Below are positions 1-7,880 of a stretch of DNA of 64,000 nt, piece by piece. The notes below the pieces were generated by a model that was not told the origin of the DNA, searched no databases, and saw only the letters and a program-made list of their open reading frames with translations. Source of the stretch: Symploca sp. SIO2E9 (lineage in GTDB: Bacteria > Cyanobacteriota > Cyanobacteriia > Cyanobacteriales > Coleofasciculaceae). The position numbers and the translations under genes were made by a program. Every line of letters starts with the position of its first letter. Positions within the stretch are counted from its first letter, which is position 1. Where the stretch lies: assembly GCA_010692645.1 (NCBI GenBank), contig JAAHGS010000023.1, forward strand, positions 1-64,000, in the 5' to 3' direction.

Positions 1-637
1 CAGCTAACATCTCCAAATTTCCCCAAGCCTTAACTAAAATTTGTACCGGAATCATAAAAGCAACTTTTGCCGTTTTTCGTGTGTACTCTGCTGCAACTAC
101 CATTCCCACCACACCCTGTAATTCTTCATTCCAAACTGGAGAACCACTAAATCCTGGTTCAATCGCGTATCCAGTTACCCTAGTATCTTGCAGTTGAATC
201 CACTGTTTAGCATTTTGCTCTGATAATACCCCAGTTGCCCAAACCCCAAAAGAAACTCCCTTCGGACAGCCAAATACTTTAAATGGATTATTTGAAATAC
301 TTTCCGATAAAAGCAGGCGAGTAGACTGAGCAGAATCAGGAAGTTGCTCAAGCTTCAAAACGGCAATATCTTCCCTTGCTTCCTCAGAATCTAAATCCGA
401 TTGAGGATGCCAGCAAACAACCCTCGCCGAAAACTTATTTGTCGAATTAAGTAAAGGGAAATCAACTTTTATTTCTCCATCAGGGCAGCTCTGTGTCGTG
501 GGAGAAATTAACAGTGCCTCTGCCACGACATGAGCACAGGTTAAAGCGTATTGTTCAGACACTAGAAAAGCAATACCAACTACTCGCTCCTGACAAAAGA
601 GACGTAGGATTGAAGTCTTATGGGCATTAAAATCCAT
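1..637 (-). CDS. Trypsin-like serine protease, partial (3' end beyond left edge)
   Basis: The frame opens at an ATG at 637 and runs off the left edge after 212 residues. It has the S1 trypsin-like triad: His36 in LTCAHVV, Asp90 in EDIAVLKL, and Ser164 in GFSGSPVW. There is no signal peptide or membrane segment at the N-terminus, so the protease is probably cytoplasmic, unlike HtrA/DegP proteins. The adjacent upstream gene is a Trypco1-type protein, a family named for co-occurrence with such proteases. In cyanobacteria these proteases are often fused C-terminally to STAND, WD40 or effector-associated domains. Whether this one is cannot be seen because the C-terminus lies outside the window. 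The protease fold is clear; the role is inferred. Confidence 0.85.
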   Translation of the reverse strand, partial: MDFNAHKTSILRLFCQERVVGIAFLVSEQYALTCAHVVAEALLISPTTQSCPDGEIKVDFPLLNSTNKFSARVVCWHPQSDLDSEEAREDIAVLKLEQLPDSAQSTRLLLSESISNNPFKVFGCPKGVSFGVWATGVLSEQNAKQWIQLQDTRVTGYAIEPGFSGSPVWNEELQGVVGMVVAAEYTRKTAKVAFMIPVQILVKAWGNLEMLA

Positions 638-716
638 TTGTTCTGATTAAGCTGCTGTACATTTAAAGCTTATATAGCATTTCTCATACTCATGAGGTAC
701 AAATTCCTGGGTTTTA

Positions 717-765
717 GGGAGCAGGGAGCAGGGAGCAGGGAGCAGGGAGCAGGGAGCAGGGAGCA
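717..765. repeat. Heptanucleotide tandem array (GGGAGCA)x7
   Basis: Seven perfect copies of GGGAGCA lie between the Trypco1 gene and the protease gene. The array follows a GAGGTAC-containing module (about 671-710) that recurs next to other purine-rich arrays in the window. It is a cyanobacterial-type short tandem repeat sitting in the leader of the protease gene. Confidence 0.9.
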
Positions 766-782
766 TAGACAAATTAAATGGT

Positions 783-1115
783 TTATAGCTTATTACTCCA
801 TTTCAAGGTAATTTCATAGCTCACTTCCCCACCAACAGAAGCAAAGATAGCTCCAGCATCTGCCGTCAACTTCAATCCAAACTTCACCTCTACTTCATCA
901 GCAGGTTGATTAAGATCACGCAATTTAGTGATAATCGCAGAAGCGACGGGTTTGATTTTATCTAGGGCTTCTTCAAATGTCTGCTGTGCCTTGAGGACTT
1001 GTTTTCCCGATGGCAGAGCGACTCGCTGAATAGCTCTACTTTCTGGTTCCTCAATTTCCACCAGAAATGTAGTTCCATCCGGTAGAGAAAATTGAGCTAA
1101 TTGTTTTTCTGGCAT
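783..1115 (-). CDS. Trypco1 (CU044_2847-type) trypsin-co-occurring domain protein
   Basis: This is a complete 110-aa protein starting at an ATG at 1115. The N-terminal strand pattern (FSLPDGTTFLVEIEEPE), the central helix with FEEALDKIKPVA, and the C-terminal strand GLKLTADAGAIFA fit the small CU044_2847 family, called Trypsin-co-occurring domain 1 in comparative studies of NTP-dependent conflict systems. It lies directly upstream of a trypsin-like protease gene on the same strand, as the family name predicts. It has no catalytic motif; an adaptor or regulator of the protease is the likely role (inference). A kinase-VIT-vWA gene lies 265 bp further upstream on the same strand. The family call rests on my recognition of the pattern, not on a search. 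Confidence 0.75.
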   Translation of the reverse strand: MPEKQLAQFSLPDGTTFLVEIEEPESRAIQRVALPSGKQVLKAQQTFEEALDKIKPVASAIITKLRDLNQPADEVEVKFGLKLTADAGAIFASVGGEVSYEITLKWSNKL

Positions 1116-1337
1116 TATTGGTGTTATCTTAATTCAAAATATATAGTCTAGCATTTAAAAAAGTAATCAACTATCTACTTGTGAGCGCATGAGCAAAACA
1201 AATAAAGACAAAATTAACCGGATTCCTGGACTAAGGGTAATTTAATAATTACCCATAACTCCGACATTTTATGCATAATTACTGTAAGGGAAAATAACCC
1301 AGTCTCTCCTACAAAATCATAATCTGACAAAATCCAG

Positions 1338-1370
1338 TTGTAGAGACGTTGCAGTGCAAAGCCTCTACAA
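1338..1370 (-). terminator. Hairpin downstream of kinase-vWA gene
   Basis: TTGTAGAG at 1338-1345 pairs with CTCTACAA at 1363-1370, just past the stop of the kinase-vWA gene. Only a weak T-rich stretch follows on the minus strand. It could terminate or attenuate transcription into the Trypco1/protease genes. It also resembles a dispersed cyanobacterial hairpin repeat, so function is uncertain. Confidence 0.35.
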
Positions 1371-1380
1371 ATCAAACTCT

Positions 1381-4300
1381 TTACTTAATCATCAACAATA
1401 ACTTTAACCTTTTCCTAGCCAAAAATATTCCTAACAATAATAGCGAAAAGATTTGGGCAAAAATTTGGTCTGGCTCTGGCACCGCAACTGGGTAGTTATT
1501 GTCTTCAGATTTGGCTTCAGTATTAGTAGAGTCAACTTCCCCTTGGTCAGAAACAGCAACAAAAGCGGTATACTTAGATAACAAGCGATAAGCTAGTGCT
1601 ACATCAGTAACAGCCTTGACTGCATCAGGAGTTTCATCCCCATACATTTGATTCATTAAGTCTTTAATACGAGCACGGCCCCAAAGTTGAGCGACCGCTC
1701 CATTACCACTTACTTGGTCGAAGTTTACATTGAGAATTTTTTCATAGCGTTTACCACCAGCAGCAATACCACGAATCCTCAGTTTCCCGTTACTACGATC
1801 CTGTTTACGTCCAAATAAAACCAGTGGCTGATTAGCAAACAAGTCTGGTGCTTTGAGGGGATAGATTTCTGCTTCCTTACCAGAACCTACCCAGCTGACT
1901 TCTATATTAGTAAGTACGGGATTATTAATTTCACGGAAAAATTCTGCTGCTACCTCCTCAGCTGATTCGTTGGGGGGTAAAATTTCAGCAGTTCCTCTTC
2001 CTAATTCTGCCAAGCGATTAATCAAGAAGCGATTACTGTGAGGGCCAACTCCAAAACTATAGAGTCGGTTACCAGGCTTAAGCTCCTTCTGAATTTTGGC
2101 AATGATTTGTTCGTCATTACCAATCAAACCGTCTGTTAAAAGTACAATACTGCGCAGCCTTCCTGCTGGCGCTGCGGGGAAATCCAGTACTGTATCAATA
2201 CCATTCATTAACTCGGTGCCGCCATTAGCACTGAGTCGATTGACATAGGCAATTGCTTTTCTGCGGTTGGCTGGGGTATTGGCTAAGGGCTTAGGAGAGA
2301 GTTGAGTAGTACGATTGGAAAAGTCAATAATAGTAAAAGTGTCCTTAGGATTGAGACCATTAATAAACTGGCGCATCAATTCCTGAGATTGCTCGATGGG
2401 AGCACCGGATTGAGAACCAGAGGTATCAATTAGGAATACTACATCCTTGGGTACAATTTCGTTACTCTTATACTCAAGGGCTGGAATCAAATAGGTAGCG
2501 AAATGACCACCTCGTTGATCTGATTGGGTTAATACTGTAGCTTGGGTAGAAGCGTCGGCAACCCGATAGCGCAAGATTAAGTCTTGGTTAGCTATTGCCT
2601 CTTCCTTAGCTAGTTGCACCTTTACAGTTGAACTGGCAGCTTGGATAGCTACGCTATGGGAGGGAGAATTTACCTCGGAAATTGGCACACCTGCATCAAT
2701 TTCCACACTCACATCAATATCATGACCGGATCTAGTAGCTGGTAAAGTAGTTAAATTATGGTTGGAAGCATAGGCAACTCCGCCCAATAGTTGCTCACCA
2801 AAGGAGGGTTTTAAGGCGTTTCCTGAGGTATAGCGTGGCCCTACTACCATGGGAAAAGAGAATTCATAGTCTCCCCCTTCAAATTTCAGACTATTGGTGT
2901 AGCGAATAATAACGTCAACTTTTTCTCCTGGCTGGATATTCGCCAGAGACTGAGTAAAAATATTAGCTTTCTCTTGTTCTAACAAGCCAGCGGTTTTACC
3001 CTCTTTTTTGGCTTGCTCATAGATTTTTTCAGCCTGCTCACGCTTTTTGATCATACCCCGGATAATGCGATCGCCAATCCGAATTTCCATGTCATCGACT
3101 GCCGCCTCATCAGGTAGAGGAAATTCATAAACTGCTTCTATCGGATTGTTAGAGGGATTAGCAAAAGTCTGCTTAACTTCCACACGGGAGATATTACCGG
3201 AGATTTTGGCTGATACTGCTGTATGCTGCAAGGGGAAGGCTTGCAGCTCACCATTATCTGCATAACCATACAAACCCCCTGGTGGTGTTTGGCGGGGCGG
3301 TTGTTTTGATGAGGGTGATTGTTTGGTTGAAGGTTGAGTAATTACCGTTGGGTTACCAGTGGAAACCTGCTGTGGTGACGGATTTACCAAATACCGCACT
3401 CCCAAAAGCCCCACTGCGATAAGCAGACTTGCTGCTGCCCATTTCTTTTGAGGGCTAATAGTGGGTTTGGCATCCAAGTCTAAGAGTACTTCATTTGCTG
3501 ATTGGTAGCGCCGCTTGGTGGCACTTTGCAGCATTTTGTCAATAATTTTACTTAGAGAATTACTTATTGGTTTTTTCCCTAAGTAATGTCGCCAAATCCA
3601 AGCATCCTCACTACTATCAAAAAGATCAAAGGGAGGAATCTCAGTGAGTAGGTGAATGCAGGTGACGCCTAAGGAATAGATATCGCTAGCGTAAACAGCT
3701 TTACCTCTGACTTGCTCTGGGGAAGTGTAAGCAGCAGAACCAATTACAGTTCCAGTTTTTCCCAGTATCGTCTCCGAGGCAAACTTTGCCGCCCCAAAAT
3801 CTACTAATACTAAGGAACCGTCAAGCTGGCGACGGATAATATTTTCTGGCTTAATATCTCTGTGAATAACTTGATAGGTGTGGACAAACTGCAGCAGTGG
3901 TAATAAATCCTCAAGCAGTTTCCTAATCTCGCTTTCTGTGAATGGTCCCTCGTGAGCTAATTCTTGAGCTAAATTTTGGCCCTGAATAAACTCTTGTACT
4001 AGATACTGATGTTGCTCTTGCTCAAAATAGTTTAGCAGTTGAGGAATACGGGGATGATAGCCCAGTGTACTTAAGCGCTGGGCTTCTTGACGAAATAATT
4101 CTGAGGCTTTTTCTCGATTTTTGCTTCCTTGCTGCTGAGGGAAGGATTGCTTAATGGCGCAGTAGGGTTGAGATGGTTTAGATTCATCTATGGCACGAAA
4201 GGTTCTGCCAAAACCACCGCTACCAATTAGTTGAATAGCCCGGTAGCGGTTTTGCAGTAGTAAGTTGGAACCGCAACTTTGGCAAAATAGGGCATCAGGG

Positions 4301-4434
4301 GGATTTTCTGGATGCTGACAATCGGGATTATAACAATAGGACTGGTTTGAGTTATTGGCTGTGCTTCCTTGAGGCGCAGGTTTTGTCATCAGTAAATCGG
4401 GGTTGGTAAGGGGAAAAATGGAGACCCCTATCAT
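1381..4434 (-). CDS. Ser/Thr protein kinase fused to VIT and vWA domains, PEP-like C-terminal tail
   Basis: This is a 1017-aa multidomain protein. A four-Cys zinc ribbon is at about residues 34-54. A Hanks-type kinase follows at about 62-325, with glycine loop GSGGFG, catalytic HRDIKPEN and DFG. A single membrane segment is at about 331-350, followed by a Pro/Ser/Gln-rich linker. A VIT domain spans about 387-540 and a vWA domain with the MIDAS motif DTSGS about 660-840. The C-terminus (VPEP, then a hydrophobic stretch, then ARKRLK) resembles a PEP-CTERM sorting signal. The kinase would face the cytoplasm and VIT-vWA the periplasm or exterior. An ATG at 4389 (residue 16) is a possible alternative start; no ribosome-binding site decides between them. 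The gene is upstream of the Trypco1 and protease genes on the same strand. Domain calls are secure; the sorting tail is tentative. Confidence 0.9.
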   Translation of the reverse strand: MIGVSIFPLTNPDLLMTKPAPQGSTANNSNQSYCYNPDCQHPENPPDALFCQSCGSNLLLQNRYRAIQLIGSGGFGRTFRAIDESKPSQPYCAIKQSFPQQQGSKNREKASELFRQEAQRLSTLGYHPRIPQLLNYFEQEQHQYLVQEFIQGQNLAQELAHEGPFTESEIRKLLEDLLPLLQFVHTYQVIHRDIKPENIIRRQLDGSLVLVDFGAAKFASETILGKTGTVIGSAAYTSPEQVRGKAVYASDIYSLGVTCIHLLTEIPPFDLFDSSEDAWIWRHYLGKKPISNSLSKIIDKMLQSATKRRYQSANEVLLDLDAKPTISPQKKWAAASLLIAVGLLGVRYLVNPSPQQVSTGNPTVITQPSTKQSPSSKQPPRQTPPGGLYGYADNGELQAFPLQHTAVSAKISGNISRVEVKQTFANPSNNPIEAVYEFPLPDEAAVDDMEIRIGDRIIRGMIKKREQAEKIYEQAKKEGKTAGLLEQEKANIFTQSLANIQPGEKVDVIIRYTNSLKFEGGDYEFSFPMVVGPRYTSGNALKPSFGEQLLGGVAYASNHNLTTLPATRSGHDIDVSVEIDAGVPISEVNSPSHSVAIQAASSTVKVQLAKEEAIANQDLILRYRVADASTQATVLTQSDQRGGHFATYLIPALEYKSNEIVPKDVVFLIDTSGSQSGAPIEQSQELMRQFINGLNPKDTFTIIDFSNRTTQLSPKPLANTPANRRKAIAYVNRLSANGGTELMNGIDTVLDFPAAPAGRLRSIVLLTDGLIGNDEQIIAKIQKELKPGNRLYSFGVGPHSNRFLINRLAELGRGTAEILPPNESAEEVAAEFFREINNPVLTNIEVSWVGSGKEAEIYPLKAPDLFANQPLVLFGRKQDRSNGKLRIRGIAAGGKRYEKILNVNFDQVSGNGAVAQLWGRARIKDLMNQMYGDETPDAVKAVTDVALAYRLLSKYTAFVAVSDQGEVDSTNTEAKSEDNNYPVAVPEPDQIFAQIFSLLLLGIFLARKRLKLLLMIK

Positions 4435-4576
4435 TCATGTATGGGGAGGCTTGAAGATAGAAGAAGAAGTGTTGGAGGTGTTTGGAGTGTGGGGGGATGA
4501 GTTTATACAACACATTCCCCCTTATCTTCCCTCTCTTCTTCTCCCCTTACAGAAACAGCAGCCTGATAGGGCTTCC

Positions 4577-5857
4577 TTATGAGAAGCAATATTGATATCC
4601 ATCTTTCCCTTGTACACGGCTGCAATACTTGTAGCTAATACCTTGAACCAAACCATTAGCTGTGGAAATATTGAAACTACCAGTTGAACGTACTGCAATA
4701 CGACCAACATAAGTTCCAATCTTTTTGCCAGTGGTGACTATTGCCGATACAATGTCACCCGTTTGAAAACCTTTGACAAATTTGTTTCTAGGTACGTACC
4801 TAGAGGGGAAACCATATTTATCGGTTCGGCACATCTGGCGAGTACCATGACCAGTGGCGGTGATAGTCAAAGGTTTGGCAACTAACACCTTCAATGATTC
4901 GGGTGTAGAGCTTCCGACGCAGGCTGCATCAAGCCAGTGAGTCTTAGGCAGTTGTTGACGGGTTCGGTTGAATTTAGTTCTGCCACCAGTTCCAATTTCG
5001 ACGGGCAAGCCTGTCTCTTTCAATGCCCCATACAACGCCCATCGAGTTGAGTTAACCGCTGCTGCATCTTTAAGGGGGCTCTTGACAGCAGTCAGTATAC
5101 CCTTGAGTAGCTCAGGCTTTTTCTTAAGGAACTGCTCTATTGGTTTGTTGCCCTTCTTCTGGTTGCACTTACAACAAGCCAGAGTTAAATTACTTACACG
5201 GTCAGAGCCGCCTTTTGAACGAGGATGGATGTGTTCAACTTCTAGAGGTACTCCTTTTTTTTGGCAGTAAGCGCACTGCCTGCCCCACTTCTCTAAGAGG
5301 TACTGCCGAATTTCGTAGCCAGCTAACTCCCCCTGCTGGTAGAGAACTCCCGACACCTCTCGATTTTGCATCAGCTGGGTATCAAAACGAACCAACTCCA
5401 TCGAAATGGCACTGATGGGACAAAACTGCCGCAGCCGTTTTACCCAAGTCATGGTACTGAGTACCCGATGTTGTAGGCTGGGAGCCAGCCAGCCGTCGGC
5501 TCTAATTCGATTGTCAAATCGAGGCTGGCGGTAACGGGTATGTCGATTTCGCCGTCCCCGTCGCAGGAGACGGCGAGACTCTAACGATTGCTTGATGCTA
5601 TAGCCCCTGTGATGAAGTTGAGCTGCCCAAATCACTCGCTCGTCAGCGACTATAGCAATACCAGTTGTCTTAGAGCCAGGGTCTAACTTGAGTCGATACT
5701 TTTGAACATCAGAGGTGCTTTCAACATCCTTGAGCATGATTGTGAAGGGATAGCGCCGTAAAATAACAGCTCTTCCTTGCTGGAGAAACTTTCTCGCCCT
5801 TGCCGGATGGGTAGGGTTAAGAGGAAATCTATTTTTATCTACAGTTAAGACGAACAT
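4577..5857 (-). CDS. iscB: IscB RNA-guided HNH/RuvC endonuclease
   Basis: I chose the ATG at 5857, giving 426 aa, because an AAGGGAG ribosome-binding site sits just upstream and the in-frame extension to 5989 falls inside the putative omega RNA. Counting from this start, the order is: N-terminal PLMP-type domain (MFVLTVDKNRFPLNP); RuvC-I with Asp in LDPGSKTTG; an Arg-rich bridge helix; RuvC-II with Glu in SMELVRFD; an HNH domain with a CAYC zinc knuckle, catalytic His in VEHIHPRSKGG and a second CxxC; RuvC-III with HWLDAAC; and a C-terminal target-interaction region. All catalytic residues appear intact, so the nuclease is probably functional. IscB proteins are ancestors of Cas9 and cleave DNA guided by the omega RNA encoded just upstream. 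Confidence 0.93.
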   Translation of the reverse strand: MFVLTVDKNRFPLNPTHPARARKFLQQGRAVILRRYPFTIMLKDVESTSDVQKYRLKLDPGSKTTGIAIVADERVIWAAQLHHRGYSIKQSLESRRLLRRGRRNRHTRYRQPRFDNRIRADGWLAPSLQHRVLSTMTWVKRLRQFCPISAISMELVRFDTQLMQNREVSGVLYQQGELAGYEIRQYLLEKWGRQCAYCQKKGVPLEVEHIHPRSKGGSDRVSNLTLACCKCNQKKGNKPIEQFLKKKPELLKGILTAVKSPLKDAAAVNSTRWALYGALKETGLPVEIGTGGRTKFNRTRQQLPKTHWLDAACVGSSTPESLKVLVAKPLTITATGHGTRQMCRTDKYGFPSRYVPRNKFVKGFQTGDIVSAIVTTGKKIGTYVGRIAVRSTGSFNISTANGLVQGISYKYCSRVQGKDGYQYCFS

Positions 5858-6093
5858 GAGTTCCAATCTCCCTTGCGGGGTGAAAGTTTGCCTCGACGTT
5901 GTTATCGGTCGGTACTTTTTCCAGCACACTGGCTTAACCATATACACCTGTTTAATGCTGGAATTGTAGAGCTTAGGGCTGGCACGCACCCTAAGGTACG
6001 AACTTTAACTCTTGCCGATAACGGCTGCTAGAAAATTTAGCCGTCTGGTCAGGTTCTTTTCAATCTTCAAGCCCATGTCTAGAAGGCATGGGG
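5858..6093 (-). ncRNA. Putative omega RNA of IscB
   Basis: The 235 bp directly upstream of iscB, on the same strand, is dense in complementary segments. These are CCAGCA (5921-5926) with TGCTGG (5956-5961); CTTAGGG (5972-5978) with CCCTAAG (5989-5995); ACGGCT (6021-6026) with AGCCGT (6039-6044); CCCATG (6072-6077) with CATGGG (6087-6092); and a long-range pair GTTATCGG (5901-5908) with CCGATAAC (6015-6022) enclosing the core. This matches the known position of IscB omega RNAs. The guide would come from flanking DNA beyond about 6093. The 5' end is not determined. Confidence 0.65.
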
Positions 6094-6266
6094 TCGATTA
6101 TTACTTAGGTGCCTGACGACATCCATCTTCACAGTTTCTTGATGCCATTCTAGCCACTGATTTTTTGAGTTGCTTGACAAATGTGCCGTTGTTTATCAAG
6201 TTTTATAAACTCTGAGCAGAGGTTATTTATGGTTCATTGCTTATTGCTCATTGCTCATTGGGTTGA

Positions 6267-6315
6267 AGGAGGCAGAGGGCAGGAGGCAGGAGGCAGGAGG
6301 CAGGAGGCAGGAGGG
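6267..6315. repeat. Heptamer array (GGAGGCA-type)
   Basis: About six near-perfect copies of a GGAGGCA heptamer follow a short ATTGCTC repeat (about 6235-6260). An open frame through this stretch (6181-6372) is low-complexity and not considered a gene. Confidence 0.85.
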
Positions 6316-6462
6316 AGTAACTCCAATTTTTTTGATTCTGGGGGGTTAGATTTTTCTCCGAATGTGGGTTAAAACTAGTATTTATACCAGTGACTAGAGG
6401 TTAAAGGTAAAGAGATTCTGGAATTCAAGGACTCGTTTTAGTTCATTCTCATCATTTCCTTT

Positions 6463-7818
6463 ATGCTTTTGCGGTTACTCAAGTTTCTGCGATGGTCTAT
6501 TCCTGTTTTTGTTGGATTGCTGGCAATTTGGATAGTCGGCGGTAATTTTCTTGCTGCTCAACTGGAAAAAGAAATTGAGCAGGAAATTGAGAAATTTGCC
6601 CAGCAGTTTCCTCTAACTGAACCTAACAATTCTGCTTTAAAGCTACAGGCGTTAACTGCGAAATCAAGAATGGGCATGTCAATCAATCCTGACGAATTTA
6701 CCGTCGATGCTTACATTAGCTCACACCCTGATTTCAGCGTTTCTTTTTCTACAACAGAGATACAGGCTTTTCAAAAAATTATGAAACAGCTTAAAGAATA
6801 CCTGGAGGCTCAAATCGTTAAACCAAATGACCAAGTAGATCCTCCTCCAGAAAAATTACAGCGTTATCTTGCCTCAAAAGCAGACTCTCTAGAAGCAATT
6901 CGTAACCATGTTCTGAATAATGAGGTGCCACAGCTTCGAGTGTATATAGCCCCAATTTTAGAAGGGGATTATGAATATGCTTTGCCCAGCCACTTAAGTG
7001 TAGCTAATCTTCAAAGATTACTCCTTCTAGATATTCTAGAAAAAAACCGCCGTGGTCAAACTCAAGCAGCTTCAGAGATGCTGGAAGTTTCCTGGAAAAT
7101 TAACAAGTCCCTTCGTAATCAACCTATACTAATTTCTCAACTTGTTGCCATAATTGTGTTGAAAGAACAGATAGGCGTAATTCGCAAGCTTGATTCTTTG
7201 CCTCCCAAGTGGCAGCAGGGCTTGCTTGATCACAATTACAGCAAATCAATTTTGACAAGTGTAGAGGGGGAATTTATTGGTAATTTCAGAATAATAAAAA
7301 ACTTCAATTCCTACACTTTCAGAGAACTAGAAGATTTAGATCTTCAGTGGCTCATAATTTTAAGACCAATTGCTAAGCCTTACTATCGCTTTTCTGCTGT
7401 TGACTATTTTCCAGTCGCAAAACAAGCACTTTCCAAAAAGCAAACACAAAACATATGTTCTTATGATCTGGCGGTGATTTATGATACTCCCAGCTGGTGG
7501 AATATTCTAGGTCACGATATTTTCCCAGGTATTCCAAGTTTTATCAATCAACGTCTCAAAGGGGATCATGCCATGCTTGAATTAGAATTGACGCAGAAAA
7601 TTTTGCAAATCAAAGAATTAGCAGCAAAAGAAGGAAAATGGCCTGAGTCAGTTCCTAATTTAGAATCATCTATTTGTCCTGGTGAGAAATGGATTTACCA
7701 AGTATCCCCTGATAACACTATGTCTATTTCCTTTAGCGCTCAACCACAGTGGTTACAAGAAAGAATAGAGAAGGGCGAGCGTCCCTTGATTTACAGCGAT
7801 AGTACAATTCCTGATTGA
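6463..7818 (+). CDS. Membrane-anchored protein of unknown function
   Basis: A 451-aa protein with an ATG start at 6463. Residues about 8-32 form one hydrophobic segment (SIPVFVGLLAIWIVGGNFLA), followed directly by a charged Glu/Lys-rich helix. The rest is soluble, mixed alpha, with a C-terminal Trp/Pro-rich part. I recognise no catalytic motif or named family. Topology suggests a periplasmic or cell-surface domain anchored by its N-terminus. It is the first of three co-directional genes: the HEAT-STAND gene starts 62 bp after its stop, so co-expression is likely. A sensor or partner for those ATPases is conceivable but unproven. Confidence 0.75.
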   Translation: MLLRLLKFLRWSIPVFVGLLAIWIVGGNFLAAQLEKEIEQEIEKFAQQFPLTEPNNSALKLQALTAKSRMGMSINPDEFTVDAYISSHPDFSVSFSTTEIQAFQKIMKQLKEYLEAQIVKPNDQVDPPPEKLQRYLASKADSLEAIRNHVLNNEVPQLRVYIAPILEGDYEYALPSHLSVANLQRLLLLDILEKNRRGQTQAASEMLEVSWKINKSLRNQPILISQLVAIIVLKEQIGVIRKLDSLPPKWQQGLLDHNYSKSILTSVEGEFIGNFRIIKNFNSYTFRELEDLDLQWLIILRPIAKPYYRFSAVDYFPVAKQALSKKQTQNICSYDLAVIYDTPSWWNILGHDIFPGIPSFINQRLKGDHAMLELELTQKILQIKELAAKEGKWPESVPNLESSICPGEKWIYQVSPDNTMSISFSAQPQWLQERIEKGERPLIYSDSTIPD

Positions 7819-7880
7819 ACTAGGTATTAGGTATTAGGTTTTATACGCATTTAACCTATATGTTCATTTGATATTAGTTA

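Larger units (their letters stand above)
4571..6100 (-). mobile_element. ISC-type (IS200/IS605-like) element carrying iscB, no tnpA
   Basis: The element consists of iscB plus an upstream structured region. A subterminal hairpin CCCATG/CATGGG (6072-6092) lies on the left-end side. A hairpin GCTTC/GAAGC (4571-4587) overlaps the iscB stop on the right-end side. IS200/IS605-family ends carry such imperfect palindromes. No Y1 transposase gene lies in or beside it, so it would need TnpA in trans. Exact ends are not determined; the coordinates are the outermost recognisable hairpins, padded slightly on the left-end side. Confidence 0.6.

Noticed and set aside
4968-5415. Plus-strand open frames inside iscB
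   Set aside because: They lie antisense to a gene with complete catalytic motifs and have no recognisable features.
6181-6372. 63-codon plus-strand frame
   Set aside because: It runs through heptamer repeats and encodes low-complexity Gly/Gln/Arg sequence.
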